DNA from: Thraustochytrium sp. TN22
Taxonomy: Eukaryota > Sar > Bigyra > Thraustochytrida > Thraustochytriidae
Reading direction: 5' to 3'
Assembly: GCA_013306675.1 (NCBI GenBank)
Contig: JABLUY010000257.1
Location: forward strand, 1-50,930
DNA: 50,930 nt
How positions within the stretch are numbered: position 1 is the first letter of the stretch; each line of letters opens with the position of its first letter. Shown here piece by piece: positions 8,758-18,200 of this stretch. Under the pieces are notes generated by a model, which was given only the letters and a program-made list of their open reading frames with translations, was not told the origin of the DNA and made no database searches. The position numbers were made by a program, and so were the translations under genes.

Positions 8758-9533
8758 GTGGACGAACACGATAACTTGAAAGAAATAAATTTTACTTCAA
8801 CCAGTGCCGGGTCGTGTTGCAGCGCCCGCTGGTGACTTGCGCTCTTTTCGGCGCTTGGATGCGGGAATGCTGTGTTGTGAGTGATGATGGCCTGGGTTGG
8901 CTCATGGTCCTTCATTGTGGCCTCGCGCTTGCACATGGGGACCATCTCCACAGCCGGGTAGAGCGAGAAAAAAGCCGCGTTGAGACGCGTGAGCGAAGCG
9001 CGAAAGCGGGAAAGTAGCGAAGTGATGAAGATGATGTGGCGATGAAACGGCGGTGCGGCGATGCTGCAGACCCGGCGTCGCTTTCCGAATATCACACGTC
9101 GTGGCTTTCCAAACATCACATGTCGAGCGACCTGCCCAGCCCGAACGGCACAACTAAAAAGTTGAGGGCACGCCGAAAACAGTGCGGGCCGTGGAAAACA
9201 GTACGCGGCACGCCGTCGCGAAAAACGAGACCATGTCCATGCCACTGCCGCAGCAGAGCGGACGGTCCGTCTCTCAGGCAGCCCAGCCCAGCCACACGTT
9301 TGCTCGCGCTCGAAGCCCTCCAACGCTGGGATCATCAACGCCGCAGAAGGGACAGAGATGTGCATGCGACAGAACTGTACTGTCCCCGGCAACGGATAGG
9401 CGCCCCTTGCGCAGCAGCCTGACTGTGAGGTCATCATGTTGCTTCGCTTCACTTCGGACTCGACTCGATCTCGCTGCGGCAGAGAGGGGTCTGCGGAAAG
9501 GCGCGAGCGGCGCGGAGGCGCGCGCGCGCGAAG
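8758..9533. other. Intergenic region with AATAAA and a short tandem repeat
   Basis: No gene is recognised. A potential polyadenylation signal AATAAA is at 8784-8789, suited to the gene ending at 8757. At 9080-9101 and 9104-9125 two 22-bp copies of GCTTTCC(G/A)AA(T/C)ATCACA(C/T)GTCG lie in tandem with three differences. The rest presumably contains the IQCG promoter and leader. Confidence 0.5.
8784..8789 (+). terminator. Candidate polyadenylation signal
   Basis: AATAAA stands 27 bp after the stop of the coiled-coil gene ending at 8757, in a locally AT-rich stretch. This is the usual position for a eukaryotic polyadenylation signal, but no cleavage site can be shown from sequence alone. Confidence 0.4.
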
Positions 9534-10836
9534 ATGGCGAGCGCGGGCGAGCAGCTGTCGCTGGTGAGTAGCCAGCGCGTTGTGGCCGTGCTGGAGGACA
9601 CGCTCGAGAAGCTCTCGTTCCTGGCCAGGTAAGTGCACTCACTCGCTAGCTAGTTGCGCCCTCTTGCAAGAACGTGCGTGCGGGCGTGCGGGCGTGCGTG
9701 CGTGCGGGCGGCCGGGCATGTACAAGAGACTGACGCGGGCGGTACGCGGACGCAGCATCACGCCGGACGTGCTGGCGCACCGCGACGAGCTGTCGGAATT
9801 CGTGGGCGATGAGATCTCACGCGTGATTGAGGAGCAGCGCAAGCTGGAGACGCGGTATGAGGAGCTGATCGCGAACCGCGGCATGCTCAAGGGACTGGCG
9901 AACAAGTCCAAGTACAAGCAAAACCAGCAGGAGATCCAGGAGGTGAGCCGTGCACTGCGCGAGTCGACCAAAAATCTGTGCCGCAATCTCAAGGACAACC
10001 CGAACGTGACGGGCAACCTGCTCAAGATCCAGCACGAGCGTGGCGAGCTGGAAGAGCTGATCGCCAAGACCGTTGCGGAGATCCGTGAGAAGCGCACCTT
10101 CGGCGCGCTCGCGGACCGCGTCAAGGAGACGCGGCACGAGCAGGAGCGACTGCGCGAGACGATCGAGCGCGAGAAGACCACGACCAACGCGGTGCACGAG
10201 CTGGAGGAAGAGCTCGAGCACGAGCGCTCTGAGCATGAGAAGGAGGAGTCGGAACGCGCCGAGATGATCGCGCAGCTCAAGGAGGAGCTGCAGGAGATTC
10301 GATCCAAGCTGACCTTTAAGACGCAATACGCACGCCGCGAGGCGCAGGCCAAGCTGTCCAGCACAGCGCGCATCTACGAGCAGGAGGAGCACGAACTGCT
10401 GGCCAGCATCGACAACCTGCGCCGCATCAAGGACATGGAGCACGCCGTGCACCAGGACACCGTCGACTTCCTCACGCAGAAGCAGGAGAACCTCCTCGAG
10501 CAGGCGGGCGAGTGGGCGGACCGCTACACGAACGACATGGAGGAGCTTGAGACACAGCTCAGCGAGCTCACCGATACGCGCGAGGCAGCGCTCGCGCGCC
10601 TCAACGAGCTCCAGGCGCGCTGGGACCAGCAGGTCGCCGAGGAAGAGGCGCGCAAGGAGGAGGCACGCCGCCAAAAGGAGCTCGAGGAGCTGCGCAAGAT
10701 CGAGGAGGCCGCTGAGAATGCAGCAGCCATCAAGATCCAGCGCCGCTACAAGGCCTTTGCGTCCACGCGCAACGTTGGCAAGGATGCCGGCAAGAAGGGC
10801 GGCAAGAAGGGTGGCAAGAAGAAGGGCAAAAAGTGA
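9534..10836 (+). CDS. IQCG: Dynein regulatory complex subunit 9 (IQCG/DRC9), two exons
   Basis: This gene is read as join(9534..9628, 9756..10836), 391 residues. Exon 1 starts at the ATG at 9534 and encodes QRVVAVLEDTLEKLSFLA, typical of the DRC9 N-terminus. It ends at CCAG|GTAAGT, and the 127-bp intron ends ..ACGCAG before ATCACGCCG. Splicing joins LEKLSFLAS to ITPDVLAHRDEL without a frame change. Conserved family stretches follow, such as RNLKDNPNVTGNLLKIQ, then long coiled coil, then an IQ calmodulin-binding motif (AAIKIQRRYKAF) near the C-terminus and a Gly/Lys tail. DRC9 is part of the nexin-dynein regulatory complex of motile axonemes, so the organism makes flagellate cells at some stage. 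The family call is strong. Confidence 0.9.
9629..9755 (+). other. Spliceosomal intron in IQCG
   Basis: The 127-bp intron has donor GTAAGT and acceptor CGCAG. It contains GCGTGCGGGC-type repeats. Without splicing, exon 1 would end at a TAA straight after the donor. It is the only intron in the window that I can support. Confidence 0.8.
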
Positions 10837-10962
10837 TTGAAGAAAAAACATTGAACTCTCTGACAACAGCGACGCTCGCCCAACCATGCATGGTGGTTGG
10901 GGCTCATCCTCCTGCGAGAGTGTGCTGCTCTTGCGCCCGAGTTCGAGCGTCGATGAAGGGAT

Positions 10963-12624
10963 TCACTTCGAAGGGCTCAGTGATCGACGCGTGCTCTCAC
11001 GGCCGTGACGAAGAGCTTGGCGCGCACGCCGCCTTGCCGCGAGGCGCGCCTCCCGCTTCTCCTCGCTTGCGCGAAGCTCGTCCTGCGAAGTTGCACTGCC
11101 CTTGGGATCAGGCCTCCTTGCGTTCCGCGCCGACCACTTGGCGGCATCGGTCCTGGTCTGCTCCAGCCGGAGCCGTGGAATTGCCGATGTGCTCGCACTT
11201 CGGCCGACGTGCAACCGCGGTGCGGCCGTGTCGTCGGCCTCGTACCGCTGAGTCAGTTTGCGCTCCAGCACGTCAATATCAACCTTAACGCGTTGGATTT
11301 GTGGATCGGAGGCGCCAAAGTGCTGCTCGCCCGGGGATTCGCCCGCCCATTCCACGAGCTTTTGGAGCTTGACGCGTAGGCGCTTGAGCTCGAGCTGCGC
11401 CTGGCGGCGCGCCGCTGGTGATAGCGGCTGAGTCGTCCTGGCAGTCGCTGGTGCCGGGCTCGCAGGCGACGGTGCTTCGACCTCCAGTTCTTCTTGTTCG
11501 GGCTGAAGGCTCTCGCTGGCGCTCTCCTCGGTCCTGTGCGTGTCCTTGTTCTCCTCTTTTTCCTCGGCAAGCTCGAGGTGGGCCATGGCGTCTCGCAAGG
11601 GCATGCGCTTGGCTGGGTCGACTTGCAAGAGCCCATCCAAGACGGAGCACAGGGCGTCATCCGCGATGCGAGGGGCCGGGTACGTGCCCTTGGCAATGCT
11701 CTGTGCGAGTGCGAGGATGCTAGGGCCTTGAAATGGGTGCGAAAGTTCACACATCTCGTAGAGCAAGACGCCCAGCGACCAGAGATCCGTGCGGTAGTCG
11801 TAGGGCCGGTTGTCGCAAATCTCTGGAGACGCGTAGAGAGGCGTGCCGTAAAAGGTGCGCAGTTCTCGTGTGGACTGCGAGCAGGCGCGGCTCACGCCGA
11901 GATCGCCCAGCTTGAGCGTATAGGCGCGATCCGGGGCGCAGGACCGAATAATGCCGCGCACGCAGTGCGCGCTCATGGCCGGCCCGTTTCCGGGCGCGGC
12001 ACCATCGAAGACGAAGACGTTCATGCTCTTGATGTCGCGATGCACGATGCGATTCGCGTGCAGATGTGCGAGGCCACGCATGACATGCAGCGCCATGTTG
12101 CGTAGCTGCGCGGGCTCGAACCGCTCGGCGGGTTTCTTGCGCGCCTCGATCTCGCGGCCAAGGTCGCCGTGCGGTGCGAACTCGAGCTCCATCCACAGCA
12201 CGCCCCTCTCTGTGAAGCTGCCCAGCAGCCTTACGATGTGGGGGTGCGAGATCTCGCGCAACAAGTCCACCTCATTCGCGACGGACTTGCCGCGGCCGAG
12301 CTCCGCGCCGCGGCGCTCCTTGAGCACGAGCAGGTCGTCCTCGTCGAGCAGGTCACGGTCTTGCCGCGGGCGCCGGCGCGCCTTCCACACGCTGCCCTTG
12401 GCGCCGCGCGCCAGCTCCTCCAGCAGCTGGAAGCCCTCCATGGCGCCGCCGCGGCGCTCGCCGAGTTCTGTGCAAGCCTTGTAGGATTCCTGCAGTGGCC
12501 GTGGCGCACGCCGCAGTGCAGCCTGAGTGGTGCCGTTGACCTTGCCGTCGTCACTCGGGTCATCATGTGCGTGTGTCCCCGCGCGTCCCCGCGCTGCGGC
12601 GGACAGTCCCATCCGAGCGCACAC
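10963..12624 (-). CDS. NEK-like serine/threonine protein kinase
   Basis: The frame gives 553 residues from the ATG at 12624. An equally plausible start is the ATG at 12439-12441 (Met62), directly before the kinase domain (MEGFQLLEELARG). The kinase domain spans about residues 64-350: glycine loop ARGAKGSVWKA, VLK (Lys102), helix-C NEVDLLREI, HRDIKSMNV (195-203), DLG in place of DFG (241-243), SPE in place of APE, and DLWSLGVLLYEM. DLG and the overall pattern fit the NEK (NIMA-related) family, which regulates cilia and mitosis. About 35 residues lie between HRDIKSMNVFVF and KLGDLG, much longer than usual, so there is an insert next to the catalytic loop. The C-terminal 200 residues are acidic then basic and contain a coiled coil. 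It converges on IQCG with 126 bp between the stops. Confidence 0.85.
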   Translation of the reverse strand: MCARMGLSAAARGRAGTHAHDDPSDDGKVNGTTQAALRRAPRPLQESYKACTELGERRGGAMEGFQLLEELARGAKGSVWKARRRPRQDRDLLDEDDLLVLKERRGAELGRGKSVANEVDLLREISHPHIVRLLGSFTERGVLWMELEFAPHGDLGREIEARKKPAERFEPAQLRNMALHVMRGLAHLHANRIVHRDIKSMNVFVFDGAAPGNGPAMSAHCVRGIIRSCAPDRAYTLKLGDLGVSRACSQSTRELRTFYGTPLYASPEICDNRPYDYRTDLWSLGVLLYEMCELSHPFQGPSILALAQSIAKGTYPAPRIADDALCSVLDGLLQVDPAKRMPLRDAMAHLELAEEKEENKDTHRTEESASESLQPEQEELEVEAPSPASPAPATARTTQPLSPAARRQAQLELKRLRVKLQKLVEWAGESPGEQHFGASDPQIQRVKVDIDVLERKLTQRYEADDTAAPRLHVGRSASTSAIPRLRLEQTRTDAAKWSARNARRPDPKGSATSQDELRASEEKREARLAARRRARQALRHGRESTRRSLSPSK

Positions 12625-13080
12625 GCGAAGTGGCCGGCGCGGTGACCGGCGGCGGCAAGCCTTGGTTTGGCGAACTCGAAGGCTTCAAGGAATCAAAGCG
12701 CGCAGCAAAAGGCGAGCAGCCGCCGTGCTGCGCCGGGGCTGTGGCTTTCACGGCCCGTGCTGGCTGCTTGCGCTCGCGGGAGCGGGCGCGAGCGGCGCGG
12801 GGCCGCTGCGGTTTTCATCGCCGCGCCGCGTGCTGGGCGCTTCCTTGGCAGTTCCGACGGGCTAGGGCTCAAAGCTTCTCGCGACCGCCGAGCGAGCTCT
12901 AGCCTGAGCCCCGCGAGCTAGCCCTCACGCCAGCCAGCCAGGCCTGAGGGCAGCGGCAGCAGACCTAGAACGTAGCCAGAGCAAGCCAAGCAACCAAGCG
13001 CAAGTTCGGAGCGATCAGATAGATCGAGAGAGCGAGAGAGAGGGCGGAGAGCGAGACAACACAGTTTTGAGGAAAGAGAG
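12625..13080. promoter_or_regulatory. Divergent intergenic region, kinase and small mitochondrial protein
   Basis: The 456 bp between the two divergent starts hold no recognised gene. The part nearest 13080 is rich in AGAGCGAGAGAG-type purine repeats (13020-13080), probably leader sequence of the plus-strand gene. Confidence 0.4.
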
Positions 13081-13491
13081 ATGATGCACCAGCTGGGACG
13101 CGTGGCGCGCATCGAGCTGCAGAGTGCGCTGCTGCGGCAGCGGCCGGGCAGCCTGCGGCGCATGGCCGGCAACATGCGCGGGTTCGCAGGCGCGGCCGGC
13201 GGCAAGCCGACCGAGGAGGAGCATTTCGCCGAGGCGCTGCACGACGTCAAGGAGGCAATCAAGAACCCGTCCAAGATCAAGGAGACCATTGAGCACAACA
13301 TGCAGTTCGTCGGTCCGCTGGAAAACTATCTCGAGTCCAAGGAGCAGCCGGAGCTGCACCGCTGGGGCGGCGATGAGGACCGCAAGGCGTACAACGCCGC
13401 GGCCGGCAGCAGCGATCACAGTCTCGACTCGGGCTCGTACCAGGAGCTGTCGGAGGGTGAGGAGCCGACGACGCGCGAGAAGTCCATGTAA
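13081..13491 (+). CDS. Small protein with predicted mitochondrial presequence
   Basis: This encodes 136 residues from tandem ATGs at 13081 and 13084. The first 40 residues are rich in Arg, Leu, Ala and Gly and nearly lack acidic residues (for example RRMAGNMRGFAGAAGG), as in a mitochondrial targeting peptide with a cleavage site near RGFAG. The rest is acidic and polar and includes KEAIKNPSKIKETIEHNMQF and a Ser/Glu-rich tail. I do not recognise the family. The purine-rich leader, clean stop and shift from basic to acidic composition favour a real gene. Confidence 0.65.
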   Translation: MMHQLGRVARIELQSALLRQRPGSLRRMAGNMRGFAGAAGGKPTEEEHFAEALHDVKEAIKNPSKIKETIEHNMQFVGPLENYLESKEQPELHRWGGDEDRKAYNAAAGSSDHSLDSGSYQELSEGEEPTTREKSM

Positions 13492-13967
13492 GGTCTGGAC
13501 GCGGCAGCCCGGACAACAGTCTTCTTTCAGTTTTTGGTTGGAGCAAGGGGAAACCCCGTCTTCGAGAGGCAGGCAAGTTTGCGATCGCAGGCGCACGGAT
13601 TTGACGTCGGTGCGCTGTCAGCTGCGCGCAACCCGCCGGCGAGTTTAGGTGTCACCACGCGGTAGGTGTAGCCACACAGACACGGACGGTGCTAACCCAC
13701 CCGCCAACCCCACCCCCCCCCCGTGCGCTCGCGGCGAGTGCCCCAATGATGAACGCCTCTTTCGATTTTGCTTTGCCGTCACACGGTGAAACGCACAGAG
13801 TCTACTACTTTCTAAAACGAGAGCAAATGTAGCTTTTCTTTTGTATTTACTTGGCACATAAAAGTTGGTCTTTTCCTCTCTCTCTCTCACTCCGAGCTTC
13901 CTTCCAGCTCTCTCGTCATGTGACACGCCATCCGCTGCCCTGCGGTGCTGTCCCTTCCTCCTCACTG
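13492..13967. other. Convergent 3' region
   Basis: Between two convergent stops there is no gene. Composition drops to moderate GC around 13740-13870 (for example TTTTCTTTTGTATTTACTTG), as expected for 3' untranslated and termination sequence. A run of C is at about 13710-13723 and a CT run at about 13875-13892. Confidence 0.5.
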
Positions 13968-14864
13968 TCAAGCCTCAGGAGGCTCGAGCGAGACGACGAC
14001 GTCCTCGGCACCCACAATGGGCTGCACGCCCGCAGACCACTGCGTCGGGGAAGACTCGGCAGCGGCAGCGGGGTCGTCGGAGTGCACAGACTCGCTCTGT
14101 GCCGCAGTATCCTGGCTCCGGGCTACCGGGAGCGGCTTGGAGAGCACGTGCTCCTGAAGCGCAGCCTGCAGCGCCGGGAGCGACACGCGGCTGGCGAGGT
14201 CCGAAGGCGGGAGCTGCAGGCGCTCCTCGGCGTTGCGGCTGACGCTGAGCGTCTGGCGCTTGAAGGCCTCCACGATGCGGTCCCAGCGGTTCTCCTCGGC
14301 GCGGATGGCAGAGTTCGGCGCGCCGTCGGCGTCGGCGTTCTGGCCCTGGCCGGCGTGCTGCGCGCCGCCCATATCCTGGCCCTGGCTGGAGCCGGGCGCA
14401 CCGGGCGCCGGGCTGCCGGCGCTGGCGGAGGCGTCGGCGCCGTTGGCGCCCTGGCCGTCGGCGCGGCGGTCGCCGGCCGTCTGGTCCGCGAGGTTGTGGA
14501 TAGACTCCGGCACGTACTGGTCCGGATCGAGCGAGAGGAAGAGGCAGAGCAGGCGCCAGGCCGCCTCCGCTGGCAAGTTGGCCACGATCTTGTTGACGAG
14601 GTCGTCGAGGAAGGCCTGCAGCTCGCGCTGGCGCTTGGCCACGAAGTCCGGGTTGGTGTTGCCCCAGAACTTCTTGGGCGGCACCTCCGGGATCGGGAAC
14701 GGGTGCCTGAACTTGCACAGCTGCGCGTGCAGCTCCACGAACTCGCGGAAGCGCCGCTCCACCGTCGACAGCTTCGCAGCGCCGGCGCAGAGCTCCACCT
14801 TGTACACCACGTGCTCGCCCTTCATCTTGTGGCTCCGGATCACGGCGCGGATCGGCTGCGACAT
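13968..14864 (-). CDS. PX-domain (phosphoinositide-binding) protein
   Basis: I choose the minus-strand ATG at 14862-14864 (298 residues, beginning MSQPIRAVI). The frame is open further upstream but is a poly-Ala/Gly run coded by a GCC repeat, so not credible as protein. Residues about 2-120 are a PX domain: RRFREFVELHAQL carries the Arg that contacts phosphoinositide, FPIPEVPPKKFWG is the proline loop, and RQRELQAFLDDLV is the C-terminal helix. PX domains bring sorting nexins and related proteins to endosomal membranes. The remaining 170 residues are Ala/Gly/Asp-rich and probably disordered; no BAR or RGS domain is visible. It is divergent from the reductase gene at 15251. Confidence 0.85.
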   Translation of the reverse strand: MSQPIRAVIRSHKMKGEHVVYKVELCAGAAKLSTVERRFREFVELHAQLCKFRHPFPIPEVPPKKFWGNTNPDFVAKRQRELQAFLDDLVNKIVANLPAEAAWRLLCLFLSLDPDQYVPESIHNLADQTAGDRRADGQGANGADASASAGSPAPGAPGSSQGQDMGGAQHAGQGQNADADGAPNSAIRAEENRWDRIVEAFKRQTLSVSRNAEERLQLPPSDLASRVSLPALQAALQEHVLSKPLPVARSQDTAAQSESVHSDDPAAAAESSPTQWSAGVQPIVGAEDVVVSLEPPEA

Positions 14865-14896
14865 CCTGAAGCGCTCCCTCCGGCCCCGGCCGCCGC

Positions 14897-14927
<31 letters not shown>

Positions 14928-15250
14928 TGCCCGCCGCCCGCCGCGCGCGCAAGCGACGCCAAGGCGAAAGCCGCTTTGACGCGGCGGCTCCGCTCGACCG
15001 CCATCGTCGACTCCAACGTCGCCCCCGCCGGTACCGCAAACAGGCACCGGTACCACGGCGCCGCGGCGCCACTCGCACGATGCGGAGTCAGCGGCAGACA
15101 GACTCGCAGACCCCGACGCCGTAAGCGCCGCTCGAGCGATCCTGCGACTCCGCGGCGGGCCGGAGGAGCCCGCGCGGCCGCGTTGCCCCGCAACCTGCCC
15201 GGCGGGACCTGCCCGGCCGGCGCCCGCGTCGTGCGTCCGGCGACAGCAGC
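14865..15250. promoter_or_regulatory. Divergent promoter region between PX gene and triple-FMN reductase
   Basis: The 386 bp between the two start codons contain a GCC-type trinucleotide repeat at about 14880-14940 next to the PX start. No gene is seen. Both promoters must lie here, but no specific element can be named. Confidence 0.4.
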
Positions 15251-18200
15251 ATGGCGCAGAACAAGGTGACCATCCTGTACGGCTCGGAGACGGGCAACGC
15301 GCAGTCCATCGCGGAGGGACTGCTGGAGGCGAGCGCGGAGGAGGGCTTCGAGGGCGTCCTGGCGCCGCTGGATGACTTCAAGAAGGTCGGCCTGGGCGCG
15401 GGCGGCGGCGGCGGCGGCGAGGGCGACCAGCGCCTCGTGCTCATCGTGACCTCGACGACCGGCAATGGCGAGCCGCCGCGTAACGCGGACAAGTTCTGGA
15501 GGTTTTTGAGGAGGCGCACGCAGCCCGCCGACCTGCTGGTCGGCACGGCGTACGCCGTCCTGGGCCTGGGCGACACCAACTACGACCAGTTCTGCCTCGT
15601 TGGCAAGCGCGTCGACGAGCGCATGGCTGACCTGGGCGCCGCGCGGCTGCAGCCGGTGGCCTGCGCGGACGAGGGCACGGACATGGAGAAGACTGTAGAG
15701 CCCTGGCGCCTCGGCATTTGGGACGTGCTGCGCAAGCACACCGCCCCGACGCCGCGCGCGCGCGCGCCCAGCGGCGACGAGAGCTCGGAGCAGCCGGTGG
15801 ACGCTGCGCCCGCCGTCGGCGCCGCCGAGGCCACGCCGCCGGCCACGCCGCGCGGCGAGGACAGTGCCGAGTCGCGCAGCGCCAGCTCGCCGAGCGCGGG
15901 CGCCGGCGCGGCTGGCCTCGCCACGGCGAGCGAGGCCGCCACGTCGGCGACGGCTGCGGCACCGGCGGCCTCGCAGCCCAAGGAGCTCCTGGTCATGTAC
16001 GGGTCCGAGACTGGAAACGCCGAGGCCATTGCCACGCAGGTGCACGAGCTGGCCGCGAGCCACGGGTTCGCCTCCAAGGTCGCTGAGATGAACGCCTTCA
16101 AGGATGTCAAGCTGACCGAGCAGACGCTCGCACTCTTCGTCGTGTCCACGACCGGCAATGGCGAGCCGCCGCGCAACGCGGACACGTGCTGGCGCTTCTT
16201 GCGGCGGCGCACACAGCCCAAGGACCTGCTGCAGGCCATGCGGTACGCAGTGCTGGCGCTCGGCGACACCAACTACGACCAGTTCTGTAACGCCGGCAAG
16301 CGGCTGGACCAGCGCCTCGAGGAGCTGGGCGCCGTGCGCGTCAAGAGCATCGCCTGCGCCGACGAGGCCGTGGGCCTGGACCAGGTGGTGGAGCCGTGGA
16401 AGGAAGACATTTGGGCCGCGCTCGCCACCGCTGCCGGGCCTTCACCAGCCGCCGCAGCGCCTGCGGACGCCGCGCCGGCTGCAGCGTCTCCGGACGCCGC
16501 GCCGGCGGCCCCGCCGCAGACGAAGGAGACCGGTTCGGGCGACCCCTTCCGCGACGAGGTGCTTGTCCTGTACGGGTCTGAGACGGGCAACGCGGAGGCG
16601 ATCGCGACCAAGCTTCATGAGAAGCTGGGCGATCAGGGGGCGCGCACCAAGCTGGCGCCCATGGACGACTTCAAGAAGGTGGGCTTTTTGGAGGCCAAGG
16701 AGGCGGTCTTTGTGATCTCTACGACGGGCAACGGCGAGCCGCCGCGTAACGCCGAGGTGATGATGCGGTTTTTGCGGCGGCGCTCGCAGCCGGAGAACCT
16801 CTTGCAGCACCTGCGATGCGCGGTGCTGGCGCTAGGCGACACCAACTACGATCAATTTTGCAATGCCGGCACCTCGCTGCACCGGCGGCTGACGCAGCTG
16901 GGCGCCTCGAGCTGGCTGCCGCTCGCGCGCGCCGACGAGGCCGTCGGCCTGGACCAGGTCGTGGAGCCCTGGATCGCGCAGGTGCTAGCGCGCGGCGTCG
17001 CGCCGGCGGTTGATGCCGCGCCGGCGCCGGCGCCCGCGCCGGCGCCGCCGGCGCCGACCCTGGCGGGCACCAAGCCCGCCGCCGCGGCCGCATCCGCCCC
17101 CAAGGCCGTGCAGCAGCCCGCCGGGCTCCCTGTGCGTGTGGCAGCCGCGGCGGGCAAGCCCCCGGCGCCCAGCTCGTACGCGTCGGCGACGAGCAGCGCG
17201 TCGGCGGGCAACGGAGACAAGGCCGACGGGGACGCGCCTGGGTGGCGCGAGGCCGGCGCGCCGCTTCGGTTTGCGGACGTGTGCGAGCTGGCGTCCTTGG
17301 AGGAGCTGGAGAAGAGCACGGTGCGGCCGGGGAACCTGGAGGCCTGCCTGGCGCGCGTCAAGGAGCTGGGCGAGGTGGCCAGCCCGGACGGGAGCGACCC
17401 GGCGACGGCGGCGGCGGCGGCCGGGCGGCGGCTGCGGTTTCGGTCTTCCTCGGGCGAGTCGCCGTCGAGCGTGGTGGGCACGAGCGCGGCGCACCCGATC
17501 GACGCCGACCTGGTGGAGGCCGAGTACCTGTCTCGTGGCGAGGACGTGAAGCGCGTGCTGCGCGTCGTCCTGGAGCTCAAGAGCGCGGAGCTGCCGGTGC
17601 AGTGGAACCCGGGCGATGCGCTGGGCATCGTGTGCCCGAACCCGGAGACGCTGGTGACCAAGGTGCTGGCGCGGCTGGGGCTGCGCGGCGGCATGCAGGT
17701 GGAGGTGACGACGCGTGCGCGCGGGCCGGCCGGGTCGGCCGCCACGGCCGGCGCGACGCAGACGCAGGAGCGGCCCATGTTCTCGAGCCTGGGCGCCGTG
17801 ACGAGCCTGCAGCAGATCTTCACGTGGGGCGTGGACATGACCTCGACGCCGCGCAAGGCGTTCTTCCGCATGCTCTCCGAGTACTGCAGCGACGCGCTGG
17901 AGCGCGCGCAGCTGCGGTACCTGAGCTCGCTCAAGGGGCGCGACGTCTTTGTGAAGCTGGTGGAGGCGCAGCAGCTGACGCTGCTCGAAGTGCTGGAGCT
18001 CTTTCCCTCGTGCGCCCCGCCGCTCGAGTACCTGCTGCACGGATTGCCCAAGCTGGCGCCGCGCTTCTACTCGGTGGCGAACTCGCCGCTGGGCCCGGGC
18101 GGCTACCGGCGCGTGACGCTGGCCGTCACGGTTGTGGAGACGGAGCTGGCGGGCCCCGCCGGTGCAACACGCCTCGTGCACGGGCTCTGCTCCTCGTGGC

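Noticed and set aside
14865-15056. N-terminal poly-Ala extension of the PX protein
   Set aside because: It is a GCC repeat read as alanine; the internal ATG at 14864 starts directly before the PX domain.
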